Source: Wallemia ichthyophaga EXF-994 (taxonomy: Eukaryota; Basidiomycota; Wallemiomycetes; Wallemiales; Wallemiaceae). Taken from it: 64,000 nt of DNA. This document shows, one piece after another, positions 33,310 through 44,928 of this stretch. The notes under the pieces are model-generated. The model had not been told where the DNA came from, made no database searches, and saw nothing but the letters and a program-made list of their open reading frames with translations. How positions within the stretch are numbered: the stretch's first letter is position 1; each line of letters starts with the position of its first letter. The stretch lies in the NCBI RefSeq assembly GCF_000400465.1, contig NW_008806274.1, positions 558,001 to 622,000 of the forward strand, in the 5' to 3' direction. Made by a program: the position numbers and the translations under genes.

Positions 33310-36300
33310 ATGGACAGTAGTACACAGAGTACCCAGAACACAGCTGAAGATACTGACCAGCCCGTTGATGAAGGCTATAGGCCACTCAACGTACGCGACG
33401 CTCTCAGCTATCTCGACCAGGTAAAACTCCGATTCCAAGATAGCCCTGAAGTTTACAACCACTTTCTCGACACTATGAAAGACTTCAAATCGCAATCTAT
33501 AGATACTCCAGGCGTTATTGACCGGGTTTCCTCTCTTTTCCGCGGTCATCCCGCCCTCATCCAAGGTTTCAACACTTTCCTTCCTCCAGGCTATAGGATA
33601 GAATGCAGCGACCTCTCTGGCACAAGTCCCACAGGCGGTACAATCACCGTCACTACTCCTATGGGTGTTACCACTCTCCAGGCCTCCGCCTCTTTCCTAC
33701 CTGCGTGGCAGGCCCAACACGCTCAACCACCTCCACCAGATCCTGTCATTCCACCTTCTCCATCCTCCCACTACGCCCAGAATCAACAATCAGGTGCCAA
33801 CACTCCCACCGCTGCGTCTACTCTCGCTAACCAAAAACCTCCGGTTGAATTCAATCACGCTATTAGCTACGTCAACAAAATAAAGAATCGTTTTAATCAA
33901 GACCCTGAAACTTATAAAATGTTCTTAGAAGTCTTGCAGACTTACCAAAAAGAGCAGCGCACGATACACGAAGTTTATGCACAAGTGAATCACTTGTTCC
34001 ATGGTGCTCCCGATTTATTAGATGAATTCAAGCAATTCTTACCAGACACTACTGGTGCTGCTCCTCAATCTGGCGGTTTGTTCCAAATGGTTGGTCAGAT
34101 GGTTCCACAGAGCGTGCCGTCCTCCATCGACTTATCACAGAGCGCTAGTCGCAGCATGACCAAGAAACCCACGCCTAAAGTTGATGACAAAAAGAAAAAG
34201 AGAGCACCTACGAGCGACTCATCGCAAAAGCAGTATTCTAAGGTGTGTATAGGTGTACTAGGTTTAATGGTCTTCTCAACTAACATTCAATCCACAGACA
34301 AAGAAGCCAAAGTTCGTGCACAGAGAAACATCACCACAATCACAAATATCGCACCCTATGTCCACGCAACAGCCCACTTATTCATCCGCACGGATGGAAG
34401 AACCACCACAATTTCTCTACGAGTCGCCTTCGATGAGATCCGCAACAATAGTACCACCATCAATCCCAATCGACAAGACACTTGCAACTGTCGAAGAGAT
34501 GGCATTCTTCGATCGAGTTAAAAAGTTCATTGACGACAAGACTACGTATCATGAATTCTTGAAGCTGTTGAATCTGTTTACCCAGGATATTATTGATGCG
34601 CGTACTCTCGTTGATCGCTCCCAATTGTTTATTGGCGAAAATAAGGAATTGTGGGATTTTTTCAAAGCTATGGTGGGTATTGTCCCAGGTCCAGGTTCTG
34701 GCGGTCCAGGAGGCACGTACCAGATTGAGAATATTCCAGCTATTGAACGTCCCAGGATTGAGTTAGAAGAGTGCAAGAAATATGGTGCCAGTTATCGTAA
34801 ATTACCGCAGTCAGAAATCAGTCTGAGTTGTTCAGGACGTGATGCGATGTGCTGGGAGGTTCTTAACGACGAATGGGTCAGCCATCCAACCTGGGCATCT
34901 GAAGATTCGGGTTTCGTAGCCCACCGCAAGAACCATTTCGAGGAAGCATTACACAAATCAGAGGAAGAGCGTCACGAGTACGACTATCATATTGAGGCGA
35001 ATTTGCGCACGATTACTCTGCTTGAGCCAATTGCAGCGCGCATTTCAGCGATGGACGGTGAAGAGCGTGCTGCTTTCAGATTGAAGCCAGGTCTTGGCGG
35101 ACAGTCGAAATCTATATATCAGCGTATAATCAAAAAAGTGTATGGACAGGAGAATGGATTGGAGATAATCAATGCTCTCCATGAAAATCCATCCGTTGCC
35201 GTTCCTGTCGTTCTCAACCGCCTTAAAGCTAAAGATGAAGAATGGAAGCGCGCACAGAGAGAGTGGAATAAAGTGTGGAGAGAATTGGATGCACGCAATT
35301 ACTATAAATCCCTCGATCACCAGGGCATAGTATGGAAGCAAAACGAAAAGAAGAACCTGACATCTAAGCAACTTATTCTGGAAATAGAAACATTGCGTAA
35401 AGAGCAAATACAAAGACGTAAATCTACAATGTTCCCTGCAATTTCTGCTTCACCTATGCGTTCTAGGTATCAGATGGGCTTTATACTCGAAGATCAGGGA
35501 GTGCTGTTCGATGCTATCAAACTCATCCTAGCTTTCATAGACAGACCAGTGCCGCCATCGACTACAAATGGCAACAGCATCTCAGCAAGCTACTACAACT
35601 CTAACAATCAAGTGTATTCAGCTAGTGAGAGGGAGAAATTCGAGACGGTACTGAGAGATCTCGTACAAGCCTTCTTCAAGATTGATGAAGACAAGTTCAA
35701 TCACTATCTAAGTCCAAATGCAGGTGCAACTGATGGCGTCGATGGGGATAGGGATGAGACAATGCAGACTAATGGCGACCGTGAAGCCAGCCCAAGTACG
35801 CGTGATGCTGGTAAACCATGGACGAATATTACAACTGAGCAGGCATCAGTGGTACATACTGAAGTCAATAACGATCCTACTACTAAACGCAAGCATTTGA
35901 ACTTTTTCTGCAATTCGACCTACTATATAGCCTTCAGATTGTTATATGTAAGTGGTTTCACTTTACCCCTTTAAAGTGACCAACTGACTGTCATTCAGAT
36001 TCTTTATAGTCGTCTGCACTCATTCAAAATGCTCGCTCAAGAACTTACGACGAGCAAAAAGCAACCCGTCAACCCACTAGCGAAAGAAATGGGTCTTCAC
36101 GACACATCTATCACTCAGACAGTTGGTATACCATTGCTAGAAAATACTACGAAGGACGGTGCAGAGACACCAGCGAGTGTGCACTACTACGACTACCTTC
36201 TTGAACTCTCAGAGAGGTTATTTGAAGGTGAAATCGACCAAAATGTATTCGAAGAGAGTTTGCGGTGGATGTTTGGTACGCGCGCATACCCAATTTTTAC

Positions 36301-37102
36301 AGTCGACAAGTTGATATCGCAGCTACTGAAGCAACTGGGCAGTATAGCGTCAGACCAAAAATGTCAAGAACTGTTGTATGTCCTTCAAGCCGAGCGTCGA
36401 GAGCCATCTTCGTCCAACTCTCGCCAATTCATCTATCGCAACAAAGCCCAGCGCATAATTGGTTCTGATGAGCCATTGTACAGAATTGAGTGGGTAGGCT
36501 CTACCAAGGAGTTGAGGATGCAGTTGTTAGCAAGAGAGGATCTCACTGTCGATGTAGATGAGCGCAAGCAGACGAGAGATCAGAAATGGACCTATTACAT
36601 ACAGTCATATCTCCTTCAAACGCCTACGGAGGGATTAAATGCCGACCTCACCGCACCATTCCTCTACCGCTCTATACCGCAGCAGAGCGAAGAGGCGGAG
36701 GAGGACGATGAAGAGACTGCTATAGTCGATAGATCTGAGTACTCTAATGGGATGGAGTTGCGTATCTGTATGAGAACGTATAGGATGTTTTTCGTGCCCA
36801 AGACTGAGGATAGCTTCGTGATCAAGAAATTCGGTAAAGGTGTACAACATTCGCTCGGTCCAGGATTACGATTCGGCGGTGCGCCAGGACGCGTCAATCA
36901 CAATGCTAGAGTCAGTAATGAGAACAGACTGAAGCGGTTGAATAATTGGTTGGGAAAGATAGGACATGGACCTGACGAGCAGCAGCAAACCCAGCAAATT
37001 CAGCAATCCCAGCCAGCGATAGAAGAAGCACCAGAAGAACCCCAGCAGCAGCAAGCACAGCAATCCCAACAACCCAACAATGACGTCAAAATGAACGAAT
37101 AA
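33310..37102 (+). CDS. SIN3: Sin3 corepressor scaffold
   Basis: Three exons, joined at YSK|TKKPK and LLY|ILYSR. The protein holds PAH1 (residues about 25-95, [12 protein letters not shown]), PAH2 (about 180-245, [12 protein letters not shown]), PAH3 ([19 protein letters not shown]), and the histone-deacetylase interaction domain ([18 protein letters not shown]). A conserved C-terminal domain and a Gln/Pro-rich tail end it. Sin3 scaffolds the Rpd3 histone deacetylase complex and is recruited by DNA-binding repressors. At roughly 1230 residues it is within the family range. Promoter sharing is excluded because the upstream gene is in the same direction. Confidence 0.93.
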
Positions 37103-37207
37103 TTGTTTATATTCATATTTTTAGCTTCTACCTTTTGTAATAAGTATTTATACGTCTCAACGTCATCTTCTTTTCGTCATTGTGTCATCATTGATTTCAC
37201 AGCTAGG

Positions 37208-38273
37208 ATGGGCAACAAGGGTAGGTGGACTAGTGCTTAGGGGAGTGAGAGTCTGGCTAACCTGGCCACTAGACATAATCACGCTCGGAATGTTCATTGT
37301 CGATGAATTTGAGTATAACCACCCAAACGGTGAACCAAATGTGGAGAAACAACAGAATGGAGAATCTCAAATCGGGGGTGGAGGTACATACGCAATCATG
37401 GGAAGCAGGATGTGGACGAGTCCGACACGCCTTGGACAGATTATAGACACGGGGAGAGATTTTGACGAAAGCACGAGAAAGATACTGGAAAGCTATGAAC
37501 ATGATGAAACCAACAGAATGTTTATTCTCCGTCAAGACCCATCCAAGCCGACGACGAGGGCTTTGAACAAATACATGGGACAGCGAAGAGAGTTTAAGTA
37601 CCTCACAGAGCGCCACAAGCTCCACTTAAAAGATTATATCGCTCTCGGTGTGGATGAGGCCAAGTACTTACATTCGGTATGTAATCCCGAGCGACAAACA
37701 GCCATAATAAAGGAAGTGAAAGAATTAGGCTGGCGGAATGTCACGTACATCTATGAACCACTGCCGGAGGCTATGACGGCTACGAACATGGACCATCTGA
37801 TTGAGACGATGAAGATTGATCGTGAAAATACGCTCCTCTCGCCCAACCACACAGAGGCTGCTGCGATGCTAGGTGTGGATGAGCCAACGTCTAGCAAAGC
37901 ATGCGAAGAGCTCACTCAGGCTATACATGACTACGTCAATGCCTCAAAGGTCGTGTTGAGATGCGGCAAGCTAGGTACCTATGTCAGCACACCTGATGAA
38001 GCATTCTGGGTGGAAGCTTTACATATACATAATCAAGAAAAGGTTTTAGACGTCACTGGCGCTGGTAACGCTTTCTTGGGCGGATTGGCAGGCGGACTGA
38101 ACAGGTATGGTGATATCAGGAAAGCAGCTGCGTGTGGAACTATCTCTGCTGGATATACCATCGAGAAGGATGGCTTGCCATGTGTTTCATTGGTAGATGA
38201 ACAAGAATGCTGGAACGGCCGCACTCACACTGCAGAGCAAGAGCTTGATCATTTTATCAAAACTCGCATGTAA
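37208..38273 (+). CDS. PfkB-family carbohydrate kinase, Mak32-like
   Basis: Two exons (intron 37221-37272). The tiny first exon encodes MGNK and joins to DIITLGMFIVDEF, giving 337 residues. Conserved blocks are SQIGGGGTYAIMGSR near the N terminus and DVTGAGNAFLGG near the C terminus. The Asn in GAGN stands where ribokinases have the catalytic Asp (GAGD). As far as I know this is shared by Mak32-type fungal proteins, whose yeast member is needed for the stability of L-A virus particles and whose enzymatic activity is unclear. The open frame extends upstream but without an ATG. Confidence 0.82.
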
Positions 38274-38378
38274 AGCATTAAAATTGTAAAGTTGGATATA
38301 TTCTTCAGTCGTGCAGTGTTTCTTTACAAACTGTAAGTAAATGCTATAAAAAATCCTTAGTGAAAATTGAACCTATGT

Positions 38379-39672
38379 TTAGAGTCTCTCCAAGACGAGT
38401 GCAGTAGCAGCACCACCACCGTTGCAGATAGCAGCAGCACCCTTTTCACCAGTGGTCAATTGGTGGATCAAGCTAACGACGATTCTCGAGCCCGAGTTTC
38501 CGATAGGGTGTCCAAGACTGACAGCACCACCGTTGACGTTAACCTTGGCGAGATCGAGACCGAGCGCCTTTTCACCAATTTTAGCTACGGAAGAGAATGC
38601 CTCGTTGAGTTCAAACTTGGCAATGTCCTTAACCTCAACGTTTGCCTTCTGGAGTGCGATTGGGAGTGCTTTCGTTGGAGCAATTGGGAAATCAATTGGT
38701 GCCATGGCAGCATCAGCTGATGCGATGAGTTTTGCAATTGGCTTAATACCCAATTCCTCAGCCTTTTCTTTAGACACAAGTATCAAAGCAGATGCACCGT
38801 CATTCAAAGTTGACGCGTTAGCTGGCGTTACTGTGCCATTCTCCTTTTGGAATGCAGGACGGAGCGATGGGACCTTGTCGAGGAGAATCTTTTTGTACTC
38901 TTCATCTTCTTTGACGATGATATCGCCCTTGCGCGTCTTTACTACAACTTCGGCGATCTCATTATCGAAGCGACCAGTCTTCCATGCGTCAGCTGAGCGT
39001 CTACAGGGTGTTATAGGGGATTTGAACAAATATTCACAAGACACACCTGTAAGATTCAATAGCGTAATTGTCTTGGTCTTCTCTAGTGATATCGAACTTC
39101 TTAGCGGCAGATTCAGCACAGCCACCCATGTGAATGTTGTTGTACACATCCCAGAGGCCATCAGTCATGATAGCATCAGAAGCCTGGAAATGGCCAACAG
39201 GAGCCTTCTGGCGAGGAAGAAGGTATGGAGCATTGGACATGGATTCCATACCACCAGCAACGACGACGTCTTTCTCACCGAGTCTGATGGATTGAGCAGC
39301 GAGGTTGATAGCCTTCATACCAGAAGCGCAGACCTTGTTGACGGTTGTAGCGTCTACAGTATCTGGTAAGCCAGCGCCAAGGACGACTTGACGAGCAGGT
39401 GACTGTCCACAGCCAGCTTGAAGGACTTGTCCAAAGTATAACTCCTCCACTGCGGACGCTGGTACATTTGATTTCTCAAGTGCCTTCTTGACTGCTACAA
39501 CACCAAGCTGTGGTGCGCTCAGCGTTGCTAAACCGCCGTTGATAGATGCGATGGGTGTACGCTGTGCTGCTGCGATATACACTTCACGGCCTGACATATT
39601 TGATATTTGTCTTGTTCCAAGAGCAATTGCTGAGGCGATTGGCTTTGCCTTTGATAACCCTAATATTAACAT
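38379..39672 (-). CDS. ERG10: Acetyl-CoA C-acetyltransferase (acetoacetyl-CoA thiolase)
   Basis: Two exons (intron 39001-39046) give 415 residues. The thiolase active-site Cys lies in NKVCASGMKAIN, the His in GHPIGNSGSRI and the second Cys in ICNGGGAA. It condenses two acetyl-CoA to acetoacetyl-CoA, the first step of the mevalonate/ergosterol pathway, and can also act in reverse in ketogenic breakdown. The first ATG adds about 25 residues (MLILGLSKAKPIASA...) that look like a mitochondrial presequence. A second in-frame ATG (MSGREVYIAA) matches the cytosolic start, so one gene might make both forms. It lies in tandem, 31 bp downstream of ELP2. Confidence 0.93.
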
Positions 39673-39703
39673 AATCGTACGATTTTAACAAATAAAATAA
39701 AAT

Positions 39704-42137
39704 TTATTTCAATTCCAATAAAGCTATTTTATTATCTTCTGAACAGCTCAGTAGAGATCTATTTCTTAGGCGTATTTTGTTTATGAATCCGTTATGCTCT
39801 TCCACACTCGCGCGCTTTGTCCAGCTATCAAAATTTTCACCGTTCTTTTCGTATATTTCGATTAGCCCATTTTCTAAACCAACAGCCAGTAATTTTCCTG
39901 ACATTGACACAGCTGTTGCAGCCTCGTCAAATTTCAGCACACATACTGCATCCCAACTGCTATTGTCCTTGCTACCTGCGGATCTGCACCACACTCTTAC
40001 AGTCTTATCGCGTGATGCTGTGACGAATGCATTACCGCAATTGCTGAATTGGCAATCCCATATGATACGTCCATGAGATTTATTAGCAGCGACGGCAATA
40101 TACTCTTCCTTGTCTGACGCTTTCTCGAATAGTCTCCATGTTCTATCTCGACTCACACTTAGTATCATTTTGTCATCAGGCGAAAACTGTATACTTGTGA
40201 TGGTAAGGGTATGTCCTTCGAGAGGATTACCATAATGCATACCCTTGATTGCATCAGTTATTCTCACAACTGCATGCTTTGCACTCTGAGCCTTACAAGC
40301 CGTTGCTAGTAAATTGGAGTGATGAGCAGCTGCGATACTGAACAACTCATAGCCGTGTCCGAATAATTTGTTGGATTCAGGCCATAAACTAGTCACCAGC
40401 TGCTCCTCAACTGGTGGTTTAGCAAGCTGAGTACCATAGCTATGACTCAAACTCCAATCTTTATCCTCCTCCTTGAGCTTCAACTCATCAGGATGTTCGT
40501 CATTCTTGACTAGACGGTTGGAAAGCGACTGAGGAGGGAGGGATGCACCGAGTGGACGACTTTCTTCATCCACATTATCATCAATTACGCCTAACTTCTT
40601 CGCACTCCTGATCCATCCTTTTGGTGCTTCGAATGTTCGGACAATCTTCTCATCCGCCGCACTAGCAATTTGGGAAGAATCACCACCAATGAAAGCAAGC
40701 GCTTGCATATCATATCCATGCGACTGAGGTCTGTTTAATTCATGCCACGATTCGACACCATTTCTCTTCCATGGACCATGCAGGCGAGTAGACTGGTCGA
40801 GAGACGCCGATAAAAAGAATTGATGGTTTGGATCCCACACGACATCTTTGACTGGGTTGGGGTGTCCAGTGATTGCTAATTCTGGTTGCCACAGCCCCAT
40901 CTCGGGTGTGTGCACCCATCTGTGGAAGCTACCGTTGAGACCGTGAGCAAAGACCTCTTTACCATTCGGAGAGAAAAGTCCACCAAAGAAACCTAATCCA
41001 CCTGTACCGAATTCACCGAATCTTCTCTCATTCATCCACATACCATCAGATTGAGGTGCCCATAGAATCATAGATTTGTCTGCTGAAGCACTTAATAGAT
41101 ATTGCGGCTGTATATATTTACTATCTGACTCCCACTGTACAGGATGCCAATGGAGACCGGTTATCCAGCTATCATGACCCAGTAACAAAGCTTCAAAGTT
41201 GAGTTTGTATCTGTAGCTGGGCGTTAGCCGTAATAAATAAAGCCAAGAATGCTCACTGTTTAGAGGTATTCTGATCTGTGAACACATGAGATTTAGTTGA
41301 AAGACTAGACGTTGTAGCGTCCGATTCCTGCATTTTCCTCTCGAAATCATCTAAAAGAGCGCTATTGAGAGTAGATTTATCTAGATTCACTTGAAGGTTT
41401 GGCTTGTTATCGAGATGGGTGGTAATGTTCCAAAGTCTAATGTAACCATCCTGAGAACCACTAGCAAGAACAAGATTATCACCGTTATCGGATGGGAAAT
41501 TAGCGAATGAGAGTGCTCTAACCCAATCCTCGTGACCCTCTAAGCTCAAGGCCTTAACGAAGGAGTTGTTAACCATTATCCAGATTTCGATGCGATTGTT
41601 AGTGAGTGAAAGAGCCATAATAGGAGTATTTGAGTGAGGTAGTAGAGAGATATTAACATCTAGAGCAAATCTACCTGCTAAGTCGATAGACTGAATCTGT
41701 TCCGTCTTAGAATCAACGATATTCCAAACTTTAAGTAGAGAGTCTGATCCAGCGGTAACTAGCAAGTGACTATTCCTATCAACAAAGGGAGCATTTAGAG
41801 TACCAATTGCAGAAATTGATTTAGAGTGTGCGTCTATAGATGTAATTGGAGCGTATTGATCATTCCAAATGATAATTTTACCGTTTGTACACCCTGATAC
41901 CAAATCGTTTGAATATTTGAATGATTGAAGGTATTTGACAATTCTAACATCACCGCTATGTCCTTGTAGAGTATGGCTTACGCCTTTACAGCGTGTATCA
42001 TTTGGATTCCAGATACAAACGTATTTACCACCACCGAAAGCAACAAAACCTTTATAATTGATATCTGCAGCGTTTGTTGATCTATTGCAGCCAATTGAAA
42101 TATATTTTTTATCGTAAGCGTGAGAAGAAGAAGACAT
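39704..42137 (-). CDS. ELP2: Elongator complex protein 2 (WD40)
   Basis: Two exons (intron 41217-41256) give 797 residues made of two WD40 propellers. Clear repeats include LEGHEDWVRALSFANF, LLLGHDSWITGLHW, LEGHTLTITSIQFSPDDKMILSVSRDRTWRLF and VTASRDKTVRVW. The length and repeat order match Elp2, a core subunit of Elongator, which modifies wobble uridines in tRNA (mcm5U/ncm5U). The gene is divergent from CWC21, with 43 bp between start codons. Confidence 0.9.
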
Positions 42138-42180
42138 GGTTGTTGTACTTCAACAACCAACATCAACAAGAAATAAATAA

Positions 42181-43096
42181 ATGTTTGTTAGCTAATTATC
42201 TCTAATAACCCATCTCATAGTCCTTTAATAGGTACAACGGTATTGGTCTTCATTCAGCTCGTGGAAGTGGTACAAATGGATACATACAGCGTAATCTTGC
42301 ATATATAAAACCACGTGAACAGCAATCAACTTATAAAGAAGAAATATCAGCAAGGGGTAGATCACCAGATAGATCCATACTCGAACATGATCAAAAGCGT
42401 AAGATTGAATTGGAAATTATTCAATTACAAGATGAATTGGAAGATAAAGGAATTCCTGAGAGTGAAATTGAATCAAAGTGTAGTGAATTACGTCATGAGT
42501 TACTCAATAGACCCACACAACCAATAAATACAAAGAATCAATTCAAAGGTCATCAAACACATGCAATCGCTGCTGCTAAAGCTCTCGAAATGCAGCGTAT
42601 TGATCATGCTTTCAACACAAACACCAATTACAAAGAAGGTGACGCCTTCGATCGCGATTTACAAGAACGTAAACGTTTAGATAGAGCTGAAAGAAGAGAG
42701 CATCATCAAGCTATGCGCATTCAACGTGAAAGAGAAGGTAGACAGAGTGCTAGAAGTCAGGTTGAGCGTGATTTAGATGAAAGAGAGAGAGACAGGGATG
42801 TGGATGTAAGGAGGTCTCCTGGTAGACCTTCTAGAAGGGATTATCGATACGACGACAGATCCAAATCCCCAGACTATGATGTCAGAAGGTCTCCTGCTTA
42901 CGATAGCAAACGTAGATCACCTTCTCCAAACGACAGAGGTAGATCTTTATCACCCTACTCCAAAAGAGCGGCACTCTCACGCAGAAGGTCACTTTCTGAC
43001 TCAAAATCACCACTCCCGCAATCCCCGCGAAGAAGAAATTTTACAGGGGATACCAGAGCATCTTTAACCCCTTTGACGCCACACTCTGATGCATAA
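42181..43096 (+). CDS. CWC21: Spliceosome protein Cwc21/SRRM2-like, start codon split by an intron
   Basis: Two exons give 288 residues if intron 42183-42231 (49 nt, GTTTGT donor, GCTAAT branch, AATAG acceptor) is removed. Exon 1 contributes only AT, and exon 2 starts G-TAC-AAC. The protein then begins MYNGIGL, the invariant start of the cwf21/SRRM2 family. SARGSGTNGYIQRNL and the cwf21 domain follow (ILEHDQKRKIELEIIQLQDEL), then an Arg/Ser/Asp-rich RS-like tail with SP repeats. Cwc21 docks on Prp8 and Snu114 near the exon in the active spliceosome. Unspliced RNA reads only four codons from this ATG before a stop. Confidence 0.85.
42183..42231 (+). other. Intron interrupting the CWC21 start codon (AT|G)
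   Basis: The 49-nt length equals the common intron size in this window. GTTTGT is also used as a donor in HBS1 intron 10. The branch sequence GCTAAT lies 9 nt downstream of the donor, a second CTAAT is at 42202-42206, and the acceptor is AATAG. A competing acceptor at CATAG (42216-42220) would keep the frame from an ATG-TTT exon (MFSFNRYNGIGL), but it needs a 34-nt intron. Confidence 0.72.
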
Positions 43097-43317
43097 TCAA
43101 GTTAAGGTTGTATTATAGTTATACATAATTCATTTATCTCAGAATTATTAAAGAATACACGTTTATAGAGAACTAAGGAGATAGTGACCTTATAGAGATG
43201 AAACAAGGAATGAAAAAGGTTGGTTTCGTTATTGAGGATTTAGTGTGTATTTGCGTGAGTGTGGAGTAAAAACAAAGCGATTACGAGTAACCTCATCAAG
43301 CAAGTTAACCCAACATC

Positions 43318-44718
43318 CTAATAGATTGCTCTTTGCGATTGTGCTTGTGCTTGAGACTGAGCTTGAGCTTGAGCATGCTGCTGCTGCAAGGTTGGTGCTT
43401 GCATTGGAAGTGGAGACAACATATTGTTAGATTGGCCTGGATGATTCTGTGTCTGAGATGTTTGTTGCGATCCACCTCCATTTCCTCCTTGTGCTTGTGC
43501 AACGTTGCATCCTGAATGTTGTGATAAAACATTTCTCAGCACTCCAATCTCCTCTCTAAGAGCAACTACTGTTTGTTGTAATGCTTCGTTGTCAGTCTGG
43601 AGAAATTCAACCTTCTGTTGTAATTGTTGCAGCCATGCCTTCTTTCTTTGGCGACACTTGAGTGCAGCTTGACGATTCCTTTCTAAGAAGTTCTTACGTT
43701 TCTCATCTTCTGTCATCTCAGCTTTGCTTGAATCTGGTATAAGTCATGTGAGCAGGAAAATATGTCTGACACAAAACTTACTACCACGAGTTGCACTACC
43801 AGCTCTAGTGGAAGAAGATGGCATCGCCAACTCATCGTCATCCTCGAATGCATCATCGTCATCGTCATCTTCTTCTTCTTCTCTCTTGGCTGCATTTGAT
43901 CTCCTACCCCTACCTCTACCACCACCCCCACCAGATCTTCTCTTGTTGGAAGTAGCTGGAGAAGGAGCAGAAATTGAGTCCGGCTTTCTCTTCTGGCCGA
44001 CGTCAGCTTCCGGACTTTCGGCAGAAGACTGATCATGTCTACTAGCTTGGGAGAGTAAGAAAAGACCATTAGCAGCGTTAGCAGCCGCGTCACCGGAATT
44101 TCTCTCATAGCGTTGCTGATTCTGTTGTGGAGGTTCAAGACCTTCTTGCTTGACTTGAGGTTGATAGTTCCTATAGTTTTGGAAAGCATCAGACTGATGA
44201 TCAGGGTTAATCGGTCTACCACTGCCATCAAAACTAGCAACTACGCCATTAATAGCGTTGACAGTATTAGGAGTTAAAGCAGGTGGTTGAACCATATTCA
44301 TTCCGAAGAATGCAGCGTTAGGTGACTGAGGCTGGTATTGGCCGCCTGCAAGCGGCGTTAAACCCGTCTTAATGTTGTTGTTTTGTGCAAATGATGCTTC
44401 AAATGGATTTTGATGTTGTTGGGAAGGACCTTGTAACATTGCAGGTGAGAGTGGACCTGAGCGCAATGATGTTGGAACAGCAGAAGCAGCAGTAGGTGGT
44501 AACTGATGCTGAGCTGGGTTCGGAGGTTGTTGTGGCTGCTGCTGTTCCTGCTGCTGATGCTGTCCAGGTCCACGCTCACTCGCTTGGCTTTGTTGCTGCT
44601 TTGTAAGTGTGGAAATTGAAGGCAGTTTTGAATCCTTGTCATCTGAGGCCCCAAATGACTGGTCGAATGGATTTGGCTCTAAATCTAATTGTGATCTGTC
44701 CTCAATTTGTTGTGACAT
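43318..44718 (-). CDS. bZIP transcription factor, Atf1/CREB-type
   Basis: Two exons (intron about 43734-43781) give 450 residues. The N-terminal 300 residues are Gln/Asn/Pro-rich, with NPFDQSFG and NPFEASFA repeats and SP/TP sites that could be MAPK targets. An acidic patch precedes the bZIP. The basic region is KRKNFLERNRQAALKCRQRKK, with the NRxxAxxCR core of CREB/ATF factors, followed by a leucine zipper with about four heptads. The tail is Gln/Ala-rich. By family it binds TGACGTCA and acts downstream of the Sty1/Hog1 stress MAPK. The exact splice donor has two in-frame choices 3 nt apart. Confidence 0.85.
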
Positions 44719-44744
44719 AATCGAAAATGCGTAATTTGAAAAAC

Positions 44745-44782
44745 TGACGTAGTCGACGTAAGAGATACAAATCCTGCGTCAT
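44745..44782. promoter_or_regulatory. Cluster of CRE-like sites upstream of the bZIP gene
   Basis: TGACGTAG (44745-44752), CGACGTAA (44754-44761) and TGCGTCAT (44775-44782) lie 27 to 65 bp upstream of the bZIP ATG. Each shares six or seven bases with the CRE or its AP-1-like variant. No perfect TGACGTCA is present. Autoregulation is a reasonable inference. Confidence 0.4.
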
Positions 44783-44928
44783 CGCAAATTTATTTGCTCA
44801 TCAAAAATTTATATCAATTTAAAAAAAATTACCTTCAGGCGTCTTTTTATCAGATTCTACATTGTGCAATTAGTATTTTCTCCTTTTTTAGGTCCTTTTG
44901 ACAGCTTTTCGACGATATACATCCACTC

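Noticed and set aside
37081-37088. Second perfect TGACGTCA, about 120 bp upstream of the MAK32-like gene
   Set aside because: It lies in the last codons of SIN3 and one such match is expected by chance in 64 kb, so I do not call it regulatory.
38422-39369. Long open frame (315 codons) on the plus strand
   Set aside because: It is exactly antisense to the thiolase gene, which has clear active-site motifs. The plus-strand product has no family features, so it is a codon-bias shadow.
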